Under the pieces are notes generated by a model that did not search any database, was not told where the DNA came from, and saw only the letters and a program-made list of their open reading frames with translations. Below, piece after piece: positions 9,077 to 19,300 of a stretch of 64,000 bases of DNA; positions within the stretch are counted from its first letter, which is position 1, and each line of letters starts with the position of its first letter. Position numbers and translations under genes: made by a program. The DNA is taken from the NCBI RefSeq assembly GCF_046546515.1, contig NZ_JBKHKJ010000001.1, forward strand, positions 1 to 64,000, written 5' to 3'. The stretch is from Parasediminibacterium sp046546515. GTDB lineage: Bacteria > Bacteroidota > Bacteroidia > Chitinophagales > Chitinophagaceae.

Positions 9077-10033
9077 CTAATCCGAGTGCCTAACCTTTAC
9101 TGGTTTCAGTTCTTCAAACACATCAACTGGCAAAATATTGCCGTCTTTATCAAACCGCATAGGGGAGATGCAGGTTTCACGATGGTAGCCATTGCCACCC
9201 GGGATTTTAAATCGGTGATAGGCAATGTACCACTCGTCTTTTCCAGGAATTTTAACTACAGAATGATGCCCTGCGCCTTTTACAACGCCCATGCCTTTTA
9301 AAACAGGATTGTTCATTGCATTTACAAAAGGGCCCAAAGCAGAGTCGGATGTAGCGTAACATACAGAATACCTTGGGTCCCGGGTGTCATATTCAGACCA
9401 CATCAGGTAATACTTCCCTTTCCTTTTAAATACAAACGGCCCTTCATTGTAGCCAGTTGGCTTGATGGTGATTACATTTTTTACGTCAAACGAAATCATG
9501 TCGTCTGCTAGTTTTACCATGTTGCAATTCCCTTGGCCAAAGTACAAATAGGCACTGCCATTATCATCCACCAAAACCATTGGGTCTATCATTTGCCCAC
9601 GAAACATCCCTTTTCTAACCAGTGCTTTTCCAAGCGGGTCTTTAAAAAGCCCCGTTGGGTTGTCTGAAACCGCTACCCCAATACTGCCCTCAGCAGCAAA
9701 ATAGTAATAATATTTCCCATTCTTGTAGGCGATTGCGGGTGCCCATGCTTTCTCTTTTGCCCAAGTAAGGTCCTTGGGAAAATCCAGTATCACGCTTTCA
9801 TACTTCCATTTTACCAAATCCTTTGACGACCAGCAAGTGAAACTTGGGGACTTCCACCCCGCAATGCCGTCTGTAGTTGGATAGAGATAAAACTTTTTTC
9901 CAAAAACAGCAATATGCGGGTCGGCATAAAAACCAGGCAACACTGCTGGTGGCGCATGTAGCGTATCGGTTTGGCAATAGGCAATTCCTGAGAACAGGCA
10001 TACAGTTAATAGCAACAAGAGGCGATGTTTCAT
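9077..10033 (-). CDS. Glycoside hydrolase family 43 enzyme
   Basis: About 318 aa from MKHRLLLLLTVCLFSG, a signal peptide; an upstream Met adds nine residues with no function. The five-bladed beta-propeller signatures of GH43 are clear: GFYADPHIAVFG (catalytic base Asp38), RGQMIDPMVLVDD (pKa-modulating Asp150) and GYNEGPFVFKRKGKYYLMWS (general acid Glu197). The length fits a single catalytic domain without a C-terminal sandwich. GH43 enzymes are inverting and remove alpha-L-arabinofuranose or beta-xylose side groups. In PUL 1 it lies directly after the GH31 gene and probably trims a decorated oligosaccharide in the periplasm. Family secure, linkage specificity unknown. Confidence 0.9.
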   Translation of the reverse strand: MKHRLLLLLTVCLFSGIAYCQTDTLHAPPAVLPGFYADPHIAVFGKKFYLYPTTDGIAGWKSPSFTCWSSKDLVKWKYESVILDFPKDLTWAKEKAWAPAIAYKNGKYYYYFAAEGSIGVAVSDNPTGLFKDPLGKALVRKGMFRGQMIDPMVLVDDNGSAYLYFGQGNCNMVKLADDMISFDVKNVITIKPTGYNEGPFVFKRKGKYYLMWSEYDTRDPRYSVCYATSDSALGPFVNAMNNPVLKGMGVVKGAGHHSVVKIPGKDEWYIAYHRFKIPGGNGYHRETCISPMRFDKDGNILPVDVFEELKPVKVRHSD

Positions 10034-10187
10034 ATTTTTTAGGTTTTCTTTTTTGCACAATTAAAGGCAAAGCCTTGCTATTAATACGGATGATTAAATA
10101 ATGGACATGATATAATGATGTTATGATATAAATACATGCAAACCTTTGCTTCTGCTGCTAGATTATATAATTTGTACAACTCATTTA

Positions 10188-12512
10188 TTAGAATTTTGCA
10201 ACCACTTGTTTCCCATTGTAAACAATTACCTTATCGTACTTGGCACTACTATTGGTGCCAAGCACATTTTTCTCATTCACCAAAACAATATTGAATTTTC
10301 TTGATGCCAACATACCATTAAAACTACCTTTTCTATCGCTTATGGTTAACGTTTTTGAGGTATTGGTCCAATGAAAAGCAATTTCTGTATAGCTGCCTTT
10401 TTCGTAATTATAGTTGTTGTTTTCATCTTCATATAAAACAAAGTCTGCATCTGCATCAGGGTAAACCCTTATTTCCAAGTCATCCCATTTTTTTTCCTCG
10501 GCAAACTGCACTTTTGGGCCCCATGGAATAATAGAACCTGCTTTTACATATAAGGGTAATATATTCATTGGTGTGGGTTTTTCAATGGTTTGGCCGCCAT
10601 GAACAGATACTCCAGTCCAAAAGTCAACCCAATTAGTACCTTCTGGCAGGTAAACAGCTTGTTTTTTTGTGCCTTTTTCAGTAACTGGCGTTACTAATAT
10701 TGATTTACCATAGAGGTACTCGTTATCTATGGCATACACTTTTTTATCTTTTGCATAATCCATAAATAAAGCACGCATAATGGAACCTGAATGACTGGTT
10801 ACTTGCCATGCGGTAGCATACAAATAAGGCAACAAACTATAACGGAGGTTGATGAATTTTTCCTGTATATCAAAAATAGAATCACCACGTTGGCCAAACT
10901 GGTAAATTTCGCGGGGAACAGCGGTGCCATGCGACCGCATCATGGGGGTAAAGGCACCAAACTGTAGCCAACGTGTATATAATTCCTGAAAAGCGGGGTT
11001 CCTAGCACCACCATCTTTCACAAAAGCACCTGCAAAAAAACCACCAATATCGGTGTTCCAATAAGGGATGCCACACAATGAAAAACTTAACCCAGCTGCT
11101 ATCTGCTTGCGGAATGTTTGCCAATCTGAATGGATATCGCCACTCCAAGTATTGGCAGCATAACGTTGTTGCCCTGCAAAGGCCGAGCGAGTTAAAATTG
11201 CAACCCTTTTTGCATCGGTTGTTTGGCGTTGATGATCGTACACGCCACCTACATGCTGCAATGGGAATGCATTGCGCACACTACGGAATGTTCCCAAATA
11301 AGTGGGCAAATCAAAATCGCTTTCTTTCAAGTACACATGATCTGGTTCTGAAGAGTCTAACCACCAAGCATCGGAACTTAATGAAAAAATGCCTCTATTC
11401 ATATAGCCCCAATAAATATCCCTTGCCGATGGATTGTACACGTCATAAGGCCTGGAACCACTTTTGGGTGGCCATGTTTCAAAATCAATTAGCATGTTTT
11501 TTTGCTTAAACTCGGCAAACTGTTTGGTTTCAACACCAAAGCCAGGCCAGCCTACAATAAAAATATGTGCATTCATTTGGTGTACACTATCTATCATTGC
11601 CTTAGGCTCTGGGAAAGTGGTTGCATCAAAGCTCATGGCATTCCAATTGTCATTCTTGCCCCAATATTGCCAATCTTGTATAATGCCATCTAATGGCACT
11701 TTAAGGCTGCGGTATTTTTTTACCACATCTACCAACTCAAATTGTGTTTTATAACGCTCCCGCGATTGGTTAAAACCATATACCCACAAAGGCATCAACG
11801 GTGCTTGGCCTGTTAAATCACGCATTTGTGCCACCGTGCCATCACCACTACCCCCATATAAGAAATAGTAATCGGCACAATCGCCCACTTCCGAATCGAA
11901 AGAAGTTTCTTGCAGGTTATCTAAAAAAGTGGTGGGCGAATAATTATCCCAAAAAACGCCATATCCTTTTACAGATTGAAAAAAAGGAATGCACACTTTC
12001 CTATTGTCTTGACGCAAATAAACCTTTTGAAAACGTTGGCTCATTTTACCATTTTGCTGTTGCCCCAAACCATAAATTACTTCATCTTTATCTAAAAAGA
12101 AAGCTTGCCTCACCATAAAAGACTGTTTTGAAGCATCTTTTACAGGTGTAAATTGTGTGCCATAATCCTTTTCACTGAAAAGCGGATTTCCCAACAAATC
12201 GTTGAATACAACCTTTCCTGTTACCAGGTTCACATTTACTTGCATTGCATTGCTTTTCAACTCAGCAACCTCACCTTGTTGGGTAATACCAATATCAATG
12301 GCTTCGGGGGTTTTAATAACAGAAAGGCTTGCTTTTTTATACTCAAACCCAATTGGAGATTTTATCACACGGACAATTTTAGGGCTTAAAAACTGTATTT
12401 CTATGTTAAGCCCATCACTGGTTGATTTTACACCATTGCTTGTTTTTGTAAAACTTTGTGCAAATGAAATTTGATAAAAAAGTACGAAGAAAATGAAGCA
12501 GTTTTTTTTCAT
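10188..12512 (-). CDS. Glycoside hydrolase family 31, likely alpha-xylosidase
   Basis: About 774 aa from MKKNCFIFFVLFYQISFAQ, a signal peptide; the longer reading frame adds 29 unlikely residues. An N-terminal beta-sandwich is followed by the (beta/alpha)8 barrel: MPLWVYGFNQSRERYKT, LDGIIQDWQYWG, and the nucleophile region SDAWWLDSSEPD with Asp386. The acid/base Asp is in NTWSGDIHSDW, and C-terminal beta domains follow. The WWLDSSEPD form of the nucleophile loop resembles Bacteroidota alpha-xylosidases of xyloglucan loci more than starch alpha-glucosidases. The enzyme is retaining and removes a non-reducing alpha-linked residue. It heads the second half of PUL 1, before GH43. Family very sure; xylosidase specificity is likely, not proven. 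Confidence 0.92.
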   Translation of the reverse strand: MKKNCFIFFVLFYQISFAQSFTKTSNGVKSTSDGLNIEIQFLSPKIVRVIKSPIGFEYKKASLSVIKTPEAIDIGITQQGEVAELKSNAMQVNVNLVTGKVVFNDLLGNPLFSEKDYGTQFTPVKDASKQSFMVRQAFFLDKDEVIYGLGQQQNGKMSQRFQKVYLRQDNRKVCIPFFQSVKGYGVFWDNYSPTTFLDNLQETSFDSEVGDCADYYFLYGGSGDGTVAQMRDLTGQAPLMPLWVYGFNQSRERYKTQFELVDVVKKYRSLKVPLDGIIQDWQYWGKNDNWNAMSFDATTFPEPKAMIDSVHQMNAHIFIVGWPGFGVETKQFAEFKQKNMLIDFETWPPKSGSRPYDVYNPSARDIYWGYMNRGIFSLSSDAWWLDSSEPDHVYLKESDFDLPTYLGTFRSVRNAFPLQHVGGVYDHQRQTTDAKRVAILTRSAFAGQQRYAANTWSGDIHSDWQTFRKQIAAGLSFSLCGIPYWNTDIGGFFAGAFVKDGGARNPAFQELYTRWLQFGAFTPMMRSHGTAVPREIYQFGQRGDSIFDIQEKFINLRYSLLPYLYATAWQVTSHSGSIMRALFMDYAKDKKVYAIDNEYLYGKSILVTPVTEKGTKKQAVYLPEGTNWVDFWTGVSVHGGQTIEKPTPMNILPLYVKAGSIIPWGPKVQFAEEKKWDDLEIRVYPDADADFVLYEDENNNYNYEKGSYTEIAFHWTNTSKTLTISDRKGSFNGMLASRKFNIVLVNEKNVLGTNSSAKYDKVIVYNGKQVVAKF

Positions 12513-12796
12513 GTTTAAATTAACTGTTTTTTTAATAAACTCGCACATTAACCTCTTGCATTTATTAACAGGAATCCTTATATATAAAACTGGTTGCACA
12601 TCACTAATAGACTTTTCATAAAGTCATTCCTTTATCCTTGCATGGCATTGCCATTGTCATTTATAAAGTTTTCAGTAAACTGTTTTTTCTAACTTTATCT
12701 GCCCCCTTATCTCGCCTTTGCTAAAAGCCCTTGAGCAAAGGACCACATAACATTTACCAGATTTTAAATAGGCCAACTCAGTTGCTGACAACGTAT

Positions 12797-13315
12797 TTAC
12801 TTGTAAGTAGAATCCACGACTATTCTCCCTCTTATTTCGCCATTTTTATTTAACCTAGTACTTAGCACTATGTAAGTGCGGTTATTTTTTAGGTTATCTA
12901 CTTCAGTGTCAGACAAGGCAGAAAGCCCAGTAATATACCCTGAGATGCTATCTGTTTGCCTTCTATCGGAGGAAACTGCAGTACTGTTGAAAAGGTTTCG
13001 GGTTACTAATCCTAGCGTATTGCTATCGGCAGGGGCACCCCCATACAAGTTAATGGAACTAACAGAACTATCTAACCCAGTCCAAGTAATATCATAGTTT
13101 AACATCTTTAGGCTTGCATCATAAATGCCCTCAAAATGCCCTACACCATTTGTGGACAAGGGTAGCACAGCACTGTCTTGCTGAATAGTTGCTACCAATT
13201 TGTAAAGCCCATAATTTATATATGGGGTAGGGACTGGCTTTTTGCATGCATTTATCATCATGAGTGCAATGGCACCAAACATAAAAGCAACTATTTTATA
13301 TATTTCTTTTTTCAT
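12797..13315 (-). CDS. CHRD-domain lipoprotein
   Basis: 172 aa from MKKEIYKIVAFMFG; the lipobox Cys is in MMINACKKP. The body matches the CHRD (chordin-like) beta-strand domain: NGVGHFEGIYDASLKMLNYD, ITWTGLDSSVSSINLYGG, and the ending NKNGEIRGRIVVD, where the GEIRG turn is diagnostic. CHRD domains are extracellular and their bacterial role is unclear. Its place after SusD and the DUF5017-like lipoprotein suggests a small surface accessory protein of PUL 1, perhaps helping bind glycan. That role is inference from position only. Confidence 0.75.
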   Translation of the reverse strand: MKKEIYKIVAFMFGAIALMMINACKKPVPTPYINYGLYKLVATIQQDSAVLPLSTNGVGHFEGIYDASLKMLNYDITWTGLDSSVSSINLYGGAPADSNTLGLVTRNLFNSTAVSSDRRQTDSISGYITGLSALSDTEVDNLKNNRTYIVLSTRLNKNGEIRGRIVVDSTYK

Positions 13316-13394
13316 AGTAGATTCAAATAAAAAATTAAACATTAAAGCAGCAATACATATTCCTTGCGCTACTGGGGAAGTTCATTAAAACTAG

Positions 13395-14297
13395 CTAATT
13401 CACGACAATTATATCTATTGGACGAACCACCTCTGCACTCTTGTTGGCATCAACATTATAGGCAACAAATACCACATGGTAAGTGCCAGCTTTTTTAAAA
13501 ATGTATTTGAATTGAGCAAGCCTTGCCGAGATAAATTTCACTTTAATTGGGAGGTCTGCCGAAATAGTGGATACTTTAAAAGGCCGGGAAATCATCCAGT
13601 CTTCATTTGGCAAACTTCCTATGGCAGGGGCATTGAAGGCGATAGGGTCATTAAGAAAAACCCATTTGTTGCTGGCGTCTAAAATGCTCACACTTGAAAA
13701 ACCCCCAGAACTAAAATTACTTGCAATAGTAACAGTAGTATCTGGGAAATATGTTTTTAAAGAGAACCCATTAACTGCCCATTTTCTAGCTACAGCAGTA
13801 GCAGTAGCCGAATCTGAAACATACCTGAAAGCCACATAAAAAGGAGCATTCGCAAAGCCTTCCAGATGTATTTTCCCAGAAAATTTATTTGCAGTGTCCT
13901 TGGAAATAGGCACAGTATCCAATTTGACCCAAGTGGCATTTTTGATGCTAGTTGCATTTAAAGTGCCATTGAAGTTTTGGGAAATAAAGAATGAAAGATT
14001 GTTTACAGAATCTGCTTGGCTGCTAGCAAGTCTAAGTGTTGACACTGAATTAAAAGACAACAAGGTAGAATCAGGTGTTGCCATGGTTCTATTCGCATAG
14101 ATATACAGGTGATTTTGCTCACCAGAATACATCGAAATTTCATCGGGGTTTCCTTTAAAACTAAAAGTAACTGTGTCATTTGCATGATAAACCGAAGAGT
14201 CGGCAAATACCTGAAAATCAGATGGCTCTTTTATCCTCACTTTATTGCAAGCAAACAAAAGAAAAACAAAGAAAAATAGAATCAGCACATTTTTCAT
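13395..14297 (-). CDS. DUF5017-like surface lipoprotein
   Basis: 300 aa. The signal peptide ends at LLFACNK with the lipobox Cys near residue 17. The first 100 residues are a PKD-like beta-sandwich (FADSSVYHANDTVTFSFKG, then a GNPDEISMYSGE turn). A second sandwich domain of about 150 residues follows, and a final PKD-like strand pattern (AGTYHVVFVAYNVDANKSAE) ends the protein. This organisation fits DUF5017, commonly found right after SusD in PULs, where such lipoproteins act as surface glycan-binding proteins. The stop lies 80 bp before the next gene's start, and its own start is 25 bp from the SusD stop, so it is co-transcribed. Direct ligand unknown. Confidence 0.75.
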   Translation of the reverse strand: MKNVLILFFFVFLLFACNKVRIKEPSDFQVFADSSVYHANDTVTFSFKGNPDEISMYSGEQNHLYIYANRTMATPDSTLLSFNSVSTLRLASSQADSVNNLSFFISQNFNGTLNATSIKNATWVKLDTVPISKDTANKFSGKIHLEGFANAPFYVAFRYVSDSATATAVARKWAVNGFSLKTYFPDTTVTIASNFSSGGFSSVSILDASNKWVFLNDPIAFNAPAIGSLPNEDWMISRPFKVSTISADLPIKVKFISARLAQFKYIFKKAGTYHVVFVAYNVDANKSAEVVRPIDIIVVN

Positions 14298-14322
14298 GAA
14301 TTAATAAATTAATGGTAAAAAA

Positions 14323-16356
14323 CTAGTACCCGGGGTTTTGGGTCATTTTTTTGTTATAGAGCAAATCATTAATTGGGATTGGCCAAAACCAATCTTTGTC
14401 TGAAATTGACAAAACAGGATATAGCGGCGTAGCATCACCATTTACTTTCAACTCCCTGCTCAAATTGGCTGCGGGTATACGTGCATATCTTGGGTCTGTG
14501 GTATTTTTCCCTGCTATGTCTAAAGCCAAACTTTTGATAGTGGGTATCAATATGCCCCAACGCTTCAAATCTTGCAGGCGCAAAGCCTCGTAACACAATT
14601 CCCTCATTCTTTCTTCCCTCACTTTTTGCCTAAACACTTCCTTGGAAAGCCCAGGCTGCAAATCCACTTGCGGTTGCCCACTCGGATACACATAAACAGT
14701 AGCGGCATTGCCAGCATAAGTAAAAACAGCACCTGTAGTAGCAGCAGAAGAAGACCCAGAAGTGTTGGTTGGTGGCACTAAAGTAGTAGTGCCAGCAGTT
14801 GTAACGGTGTAAAGCAGTTTATTGGCAGGGTTCACAATCTGCGTACCACGTTGATAAAATGTGCTTGCCACCCACGAAATACCCACATAAATGGCTTGCC
14901 TATTACTTGCAGGAAAACCAGCACCTGCAGATTCTAAGAGTACAGAGGAAACTTTGCCTCCGTTAAAACTGGCCTTGTAAGCAAACCCGTTCGGCGCAGT
15001 AAATCTTATTGGGGTAAAATTTGTATAGCCAGAACCACCATTTGCCAATAAAATGCTGTCGGCAATGGGCGTGTCAGACATACTCCTTTCCCTCACTTCA
15101 TTGATGGCATTATAAGCTAATTGGGTGGGTGCTGCATTGGCTGGGTTTTCGTTTTCGGCTTCTGCCAGCATTAATAACACATCTGAATAGCGAAGCAAAG
15201 GAAAATTGACACTGGAAGAGTTTTGTGTAGCCCTGCTGCCGGGGGTTTCGTTTTCCCTTCTCCATTTGGCGGGCTGCCTAAGCCAATAAATATTATTGGC
15301 CAATGGGGTTTTCACAGCATTTGCATAAGTGAAATTAGCACAATTCCATTCCCTTCTATAATCGCCGTTTTCGTATGTAAAATACAATCGTGGGTGCATT
15401 TTTCCGTATCCATAGCAATACCCACTATCGGTGTTGGCAGTTTGGCCAATGCCAAAATAAACCCCTATCGTTCCTGATGAAGTGATGGCTCCTTGGACCC
15501 CGCTTTGGTTGTAGCCCACTTCCCACATAGTTTCTTTATTGTATTTATTTTGTCCTTCGTCAACAAATACTTGCGCATACGAAGGCAGCAAATAATTATA
15601 TCCTGCGTTTTTTACTTTCAAAGCCCAATAAGCGGCATCTGCATACCGCTTGGTATCAAAGAAAGTTTGATTTGCTTGATAGTATCCCGCCGCAAATAAA
15701 CAAACACGGGCTAGCATTCCTTCCACAACAGTATTGGTTACCCGTTCAGAATAAGTGAATGTGCTAGGTGTCTGGTCATAAAGCATACTGTCAGCAGTTG
15801 CCATATCTGCAATTATTTGGTCATACACTTGTTTCACCGGCGTTCTTGCAATCTGCCCTTCTTCGGGTGTTTGAATAGTGTGCAATTGCAACGGCACATC
15901 GCCCCACCATTGTGCTAACAGAAAATAATAGTAGCTTCTAAGAAACAAAGCCTCTCCCTTTGCCCTGCGTACAACGCCAGCATCCACTTTGCCTGCTGAG
16001 GAAGAATCAATGTTATCTAACAAGGAATTTGCATTATTTATTCCTTGGTAACAAGCAATCCATACATTGGCAATATCTGGATCGGTAGAAATGTTGTTGT
16101 AATAAGTATATGGTGCAGACTGGTTGTAGAAATAAGATTCATCTGTGGCAATAGTCATCCATTGTGTATAAAATTTAGCATACATCCCATTGCCTCTTAA
16201 GAAGGAATAAATGCCATTAACTGCCGCTTTAATTTGTGTAGTATTGGTGTACGATTGTATCGGTGTTAGCGAATCAGTAGCTTGCAAATCCAATATTTTC
16301 TTGCACGAAGTGAGTAACGTGAGGGTAAAAACAAGTAACAATAGTATCCTTTTCAT
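14323..16356 (-). CDS. SusD/RagB outer-membrane glycan-binding lipoprotein
   Basis: About 677 aa from MKRILLLLVF, with lipobox Cys in LLTSCKK. Typical SusD features are visible: the N-terminal TPR-like helices, RRAKGEALFLRSYYYFLLAQWWGDVPL near residue 135 (split here only for description), NFPLLRYSDVLLMLAEAEN near 385, and a C-terminal EERMRELCYEALRLQDLKRWG region. It caps the SusC channel and binds oligosaccharide at the cell surface. It is about 130 residues longer than usual because of an insertion at about residues 435-564 (DNA 14665-15054), rich in Gly, Ser and Thr, placed between the usual AINEVRER helix and the DLQPGLSKEVFRQ helix. The gene starts 30 nt after SusC. Confidence 0.93.
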   Translation of the reverse strand: MKRILLLLVFTLTLLTSCKKILDLQATDSLTPIQSYTNTTQIKAAVNGIYSFLRGNGMYAKFYTQWMTIATDESYFYNQSAPYTYYNNISTDPDIANVWIACYQGINNANSLLDNIDSSSAGKVDAGVVRRAKGEALFLRSYYYFLLAQWWGDVPLQLHTIQTPEEGQIARTPVKQVYDQIIADMATADSMLYDQTPSTFTYSERVTNTVVEGMLARVCLFAAGYYQANQTFFDTKRYADAAYWALKVKNAGYNYLLPSYAQVFVDEGQNKYNKETMWEVGYNQSGVQGAITSSGTIGVYFGIGQTANTDSGYCYGYGKMHPRLYFTYENGDYRREWNCANFTYANAVKTPLANNIYWLRQPAKWRRENETPGSRATQNSSSVNFPLLRYSDVLLMLAEAENENPANAAPTQLAYNAINEVRERSMSDTPIADSILLANGGSGYTNFTPIRFTAPNGFAYKASFNGGKVSSVLLESAGAGFPASNRQAIYVGISWVASTFYQRGTQIVNPANKLLYTVTTAGTTTLVPPTNTSGSSSAATTGAVFTYAGNAATVYVYPSGQPQVDLQPGLSKEVFRQKVREERMRELCYEALRLQDLKRWGILIPTIKSLALDIAGKNTTDPRYARIPAANLSRELKVNGDATPLYPVLSISDKDWFWPIPINDLLYNKKMTQNPGY
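14665..15054 (-). other. Unusual insertion inside SusD (residues 435-564)
   Basis: The inserted part begins ANGGSGYTNFTPIRF and contains SSVLLESAGAGFPASN, a variant of the GGSGYT beta repeat. It then has SWVASTFYQRGTQIVN and LYTVTTAGTTTLVPP followed by AVFTYAG. This second motif looks like the W-x-Y ... GxxV ... LYxVTxAGTT pattern of small carbohydrate-binding or phage-tail modules (CBM5/12-like). It is flanked by normal SusD helices. The reading frame is continuous. Confidence 0.55.
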
Positions 16357-16386
16357 GAATGACATGATTTAATAATTTATAAAAAC

Positions 16387-19300
16387 TTAGAACTTAACAT
16401 TTACGCCAAACGTAACCACTTTTGTTCTTGGGTAGGGCGAAAAATCAAATCCAGGGGTTAGGTTATTGCCAGAAAGGGTGGACACTTCGGGGTCAGTGCC
16501 AGTGTAGTGCGTGAACGTAAAGAGATTTTGAGCAGATAAATACATCCGCACACTGCTTATTCCTATTCTTCTTATAATATTAGATGGGATAGTATAGCCG
16601 AATGCCACTGTTTTTACCCTTAGATAAGATCCATCCTCAATAATTCGGGAAGTATATTGCCTTGTACCCCCAGTTTGTGCATTCACCCTGTAGTAGTCAT
16701 TGCTAGGGTTAGTGGGTGTCCATCTATTGGCATAAGTAGCAAACATATTGTTATTGATATTCCCCGTTTTGGGGTCTGATGTAGCAGGCCCAGAATTGCC
16801 TCCCTCAAACTTCATCCTATTTGCATTCATAATTTGGTTGCCATAAGACCATTGCATAAAAATATTTAAATCAAAATCTTTATAGATAAAATTGTTGGTA
16901 ACCCCTCCAAAATGAATTGGGTAAGGGTTGCCAATAACAGTATAATCACTTGGTTTGCTAGGTGTATTGTCAATAATGCCATCGTGGTTCAAATCTTTAA
17001 ATTTGGGATCCCCTGGCTGCACTACCAAAGCAGGGTTAGAATTTGGAGCAGCAATGCTGTTTGGAGAAGCATAATAAGGAATATTTTCCTTTAGCACATA
17101 AAAAAAACCATTAGTGCCATTGGGCAATTTATAAAAATCGCTGTATTGATAGTTGCCATCAGATACCAAACCAAAAAATTGCGCTGCCGGTTTACCTACC
17201 TTGGCAATAAAATTGGGGAAATTATCTACAGAGGCATCATAAGACCTTGCAGTTAAAATAGCCTCTTGGTTGTCCACTAGGCTTAGGATCCTATTTTTGT
17301 TAAAAGAAATATTGAAACTACTTGTCCATTTAAAGTTCTTTTTGGTAACATTCACAGTGCTTATCGACAACTCCAAACCTTCATTTCTCAAAGAACCAAT
17401 ATTTTCATATATCCTTGCATACCCGGTACTGTAAGCAACATTGGCATTAGAAAGCATGTTTTTAGTAAGCTTTCTATAATAATCCATTTCCACGTTTATT
17501 TTCCCTTCTAAAAAGGAAACGTCTAAACCAAAGTCATTCTGCACAATGGTTTCCCACTTCAAATTTGGATTATTACCAGATGTAGCAATAATACCATTCA
17601 AAGTTGCTTCATTCATAGAAACTGTACCCCCAGTATTTAACAAGGCTTCGTAAGCCGTATTGGGCACACGATTATTGCCAGTTACACCAAGGCTCATCCG
17701 AAACTTGGCATCGGAAATATACTTAAATCGTCTCATGAAATTTTCATTCCCAAAATTCCAAGCAAATGCCCCCGATTCAAAGTAGCCCCATCGCCTGTTA
17801 GGGGCAAATTTGGAGGAACCATCTGCCCTCATGGAAAACGTAAATAAATAATTGCGCATTAAACTGTAGTTAACCCTGCCCAAATAAGATACCAAGCCAT
17901 AATGGCCCGATGGCGATGATACTTTATTGGCAATCCCTTGCCCAAGGCCTTTAATACCTAATGATTCGTTGGGCAAATTTGTAGCAAGAATTCCTGTGCC
18001 ACCTGTATTATTGATTTGCCATGTATATCCGATTACAGCATTTATCAAATGGTTTTGATTTATCTTTTTGGCATAAGACAATGTATTTTCATTTACTAAA
18101 TTATTGTTTTGTGCATTATTTACAGACCCACTTAGCCCATATTGCTTGCCTGTGTTTGTATAAGGGCTTCCAGAAGCAGTATTAGAGTTATTAAAATTCT
18201 CTGATTTTGTACTCAACAAGCTAATGCCTATGGTAGAGCGGAATATCAATTCGTCAGTAAATTTATAATTCAAGTAGCCATTGGCACTAAGGTGGTTGGT
18301 GTAATTGTTAGTATTGGTGTTCAATGTGCCAATATAAGGGTTGATCCTATTGTCGGCTATTCCAAAATCGAGTGAGGTTAAGTCAATAAGGTTATCTACG
18401 AAGTTGTCGTTCAGCGCATTGGCATAGGATACAGGGCGATAAGACCAAAGCGATGTCATAAAATTGAACTGTGAACTATTGACTACTGAATTAATCGGAG
18501 TGTTTTGACCACTTGGTGTTACACCATAACTGTTCGTGTAAGCATAGTTTACATTTGTGCCAATTTTTAATTTAGGGTTAATTTCTTGGTCAATAGTAAT
18601 TCTCGATTGGTATCGCCAAAACCCACTGTTCAGAATTAGGCCTTTCAAATCTGTATAAGACCCAGAAATGGTATAAGCCGTTTTATTGGCTTTGCTAGAT
18701 ACTGACAAGTAATGATTCTGAAAAATGGGGCTTTTATTGAATGTTAAATCTTGCCAATTTACACCTGGCACATTTTTATAAGATTCTTGCGTTTTGCCGC
18801 TGTTGAAATAAGCAAGGTTGGCCCAGGCAGGGTTGATGTCGTTTTGAAGCTTCACATATTCATAAGGGTTCATCAGTTCCATCTTCTTAATTACTTTTTG
18901 TGAGCCATAGTAGCTATTGTAATCTATCACAGGTGTGGGTGCCTTGCCCCTTCTTGTGGTTACAATAATTACACCGTTTGCCCCCCGTGCACCATAAATT
19001 GCAGTGGAAGAAGCGTCTTTTAGTACTTCAATAGATTCTATTTCAGCAGGGTTAATAGAATTAAAATTGCCATCTTCCTGTGGAAAACCATCCACCACAT
19101 ACAAGGGCGATGAAGATTGCGTAACAGAACCTACACCACGAATTACTATTTCTGCATTAGCACCTGGCTGCCCATCATTTGAAGTTACCTGCACACCTGC
19201 CACCCTGCCACCTAAGGCATCATCAAACGATTTTACAGATGCCTTTTGCAAGTCTTCCATGTTTACCCGCCCTATACTGCCTGTTAAGTCTTTTTTTCTC

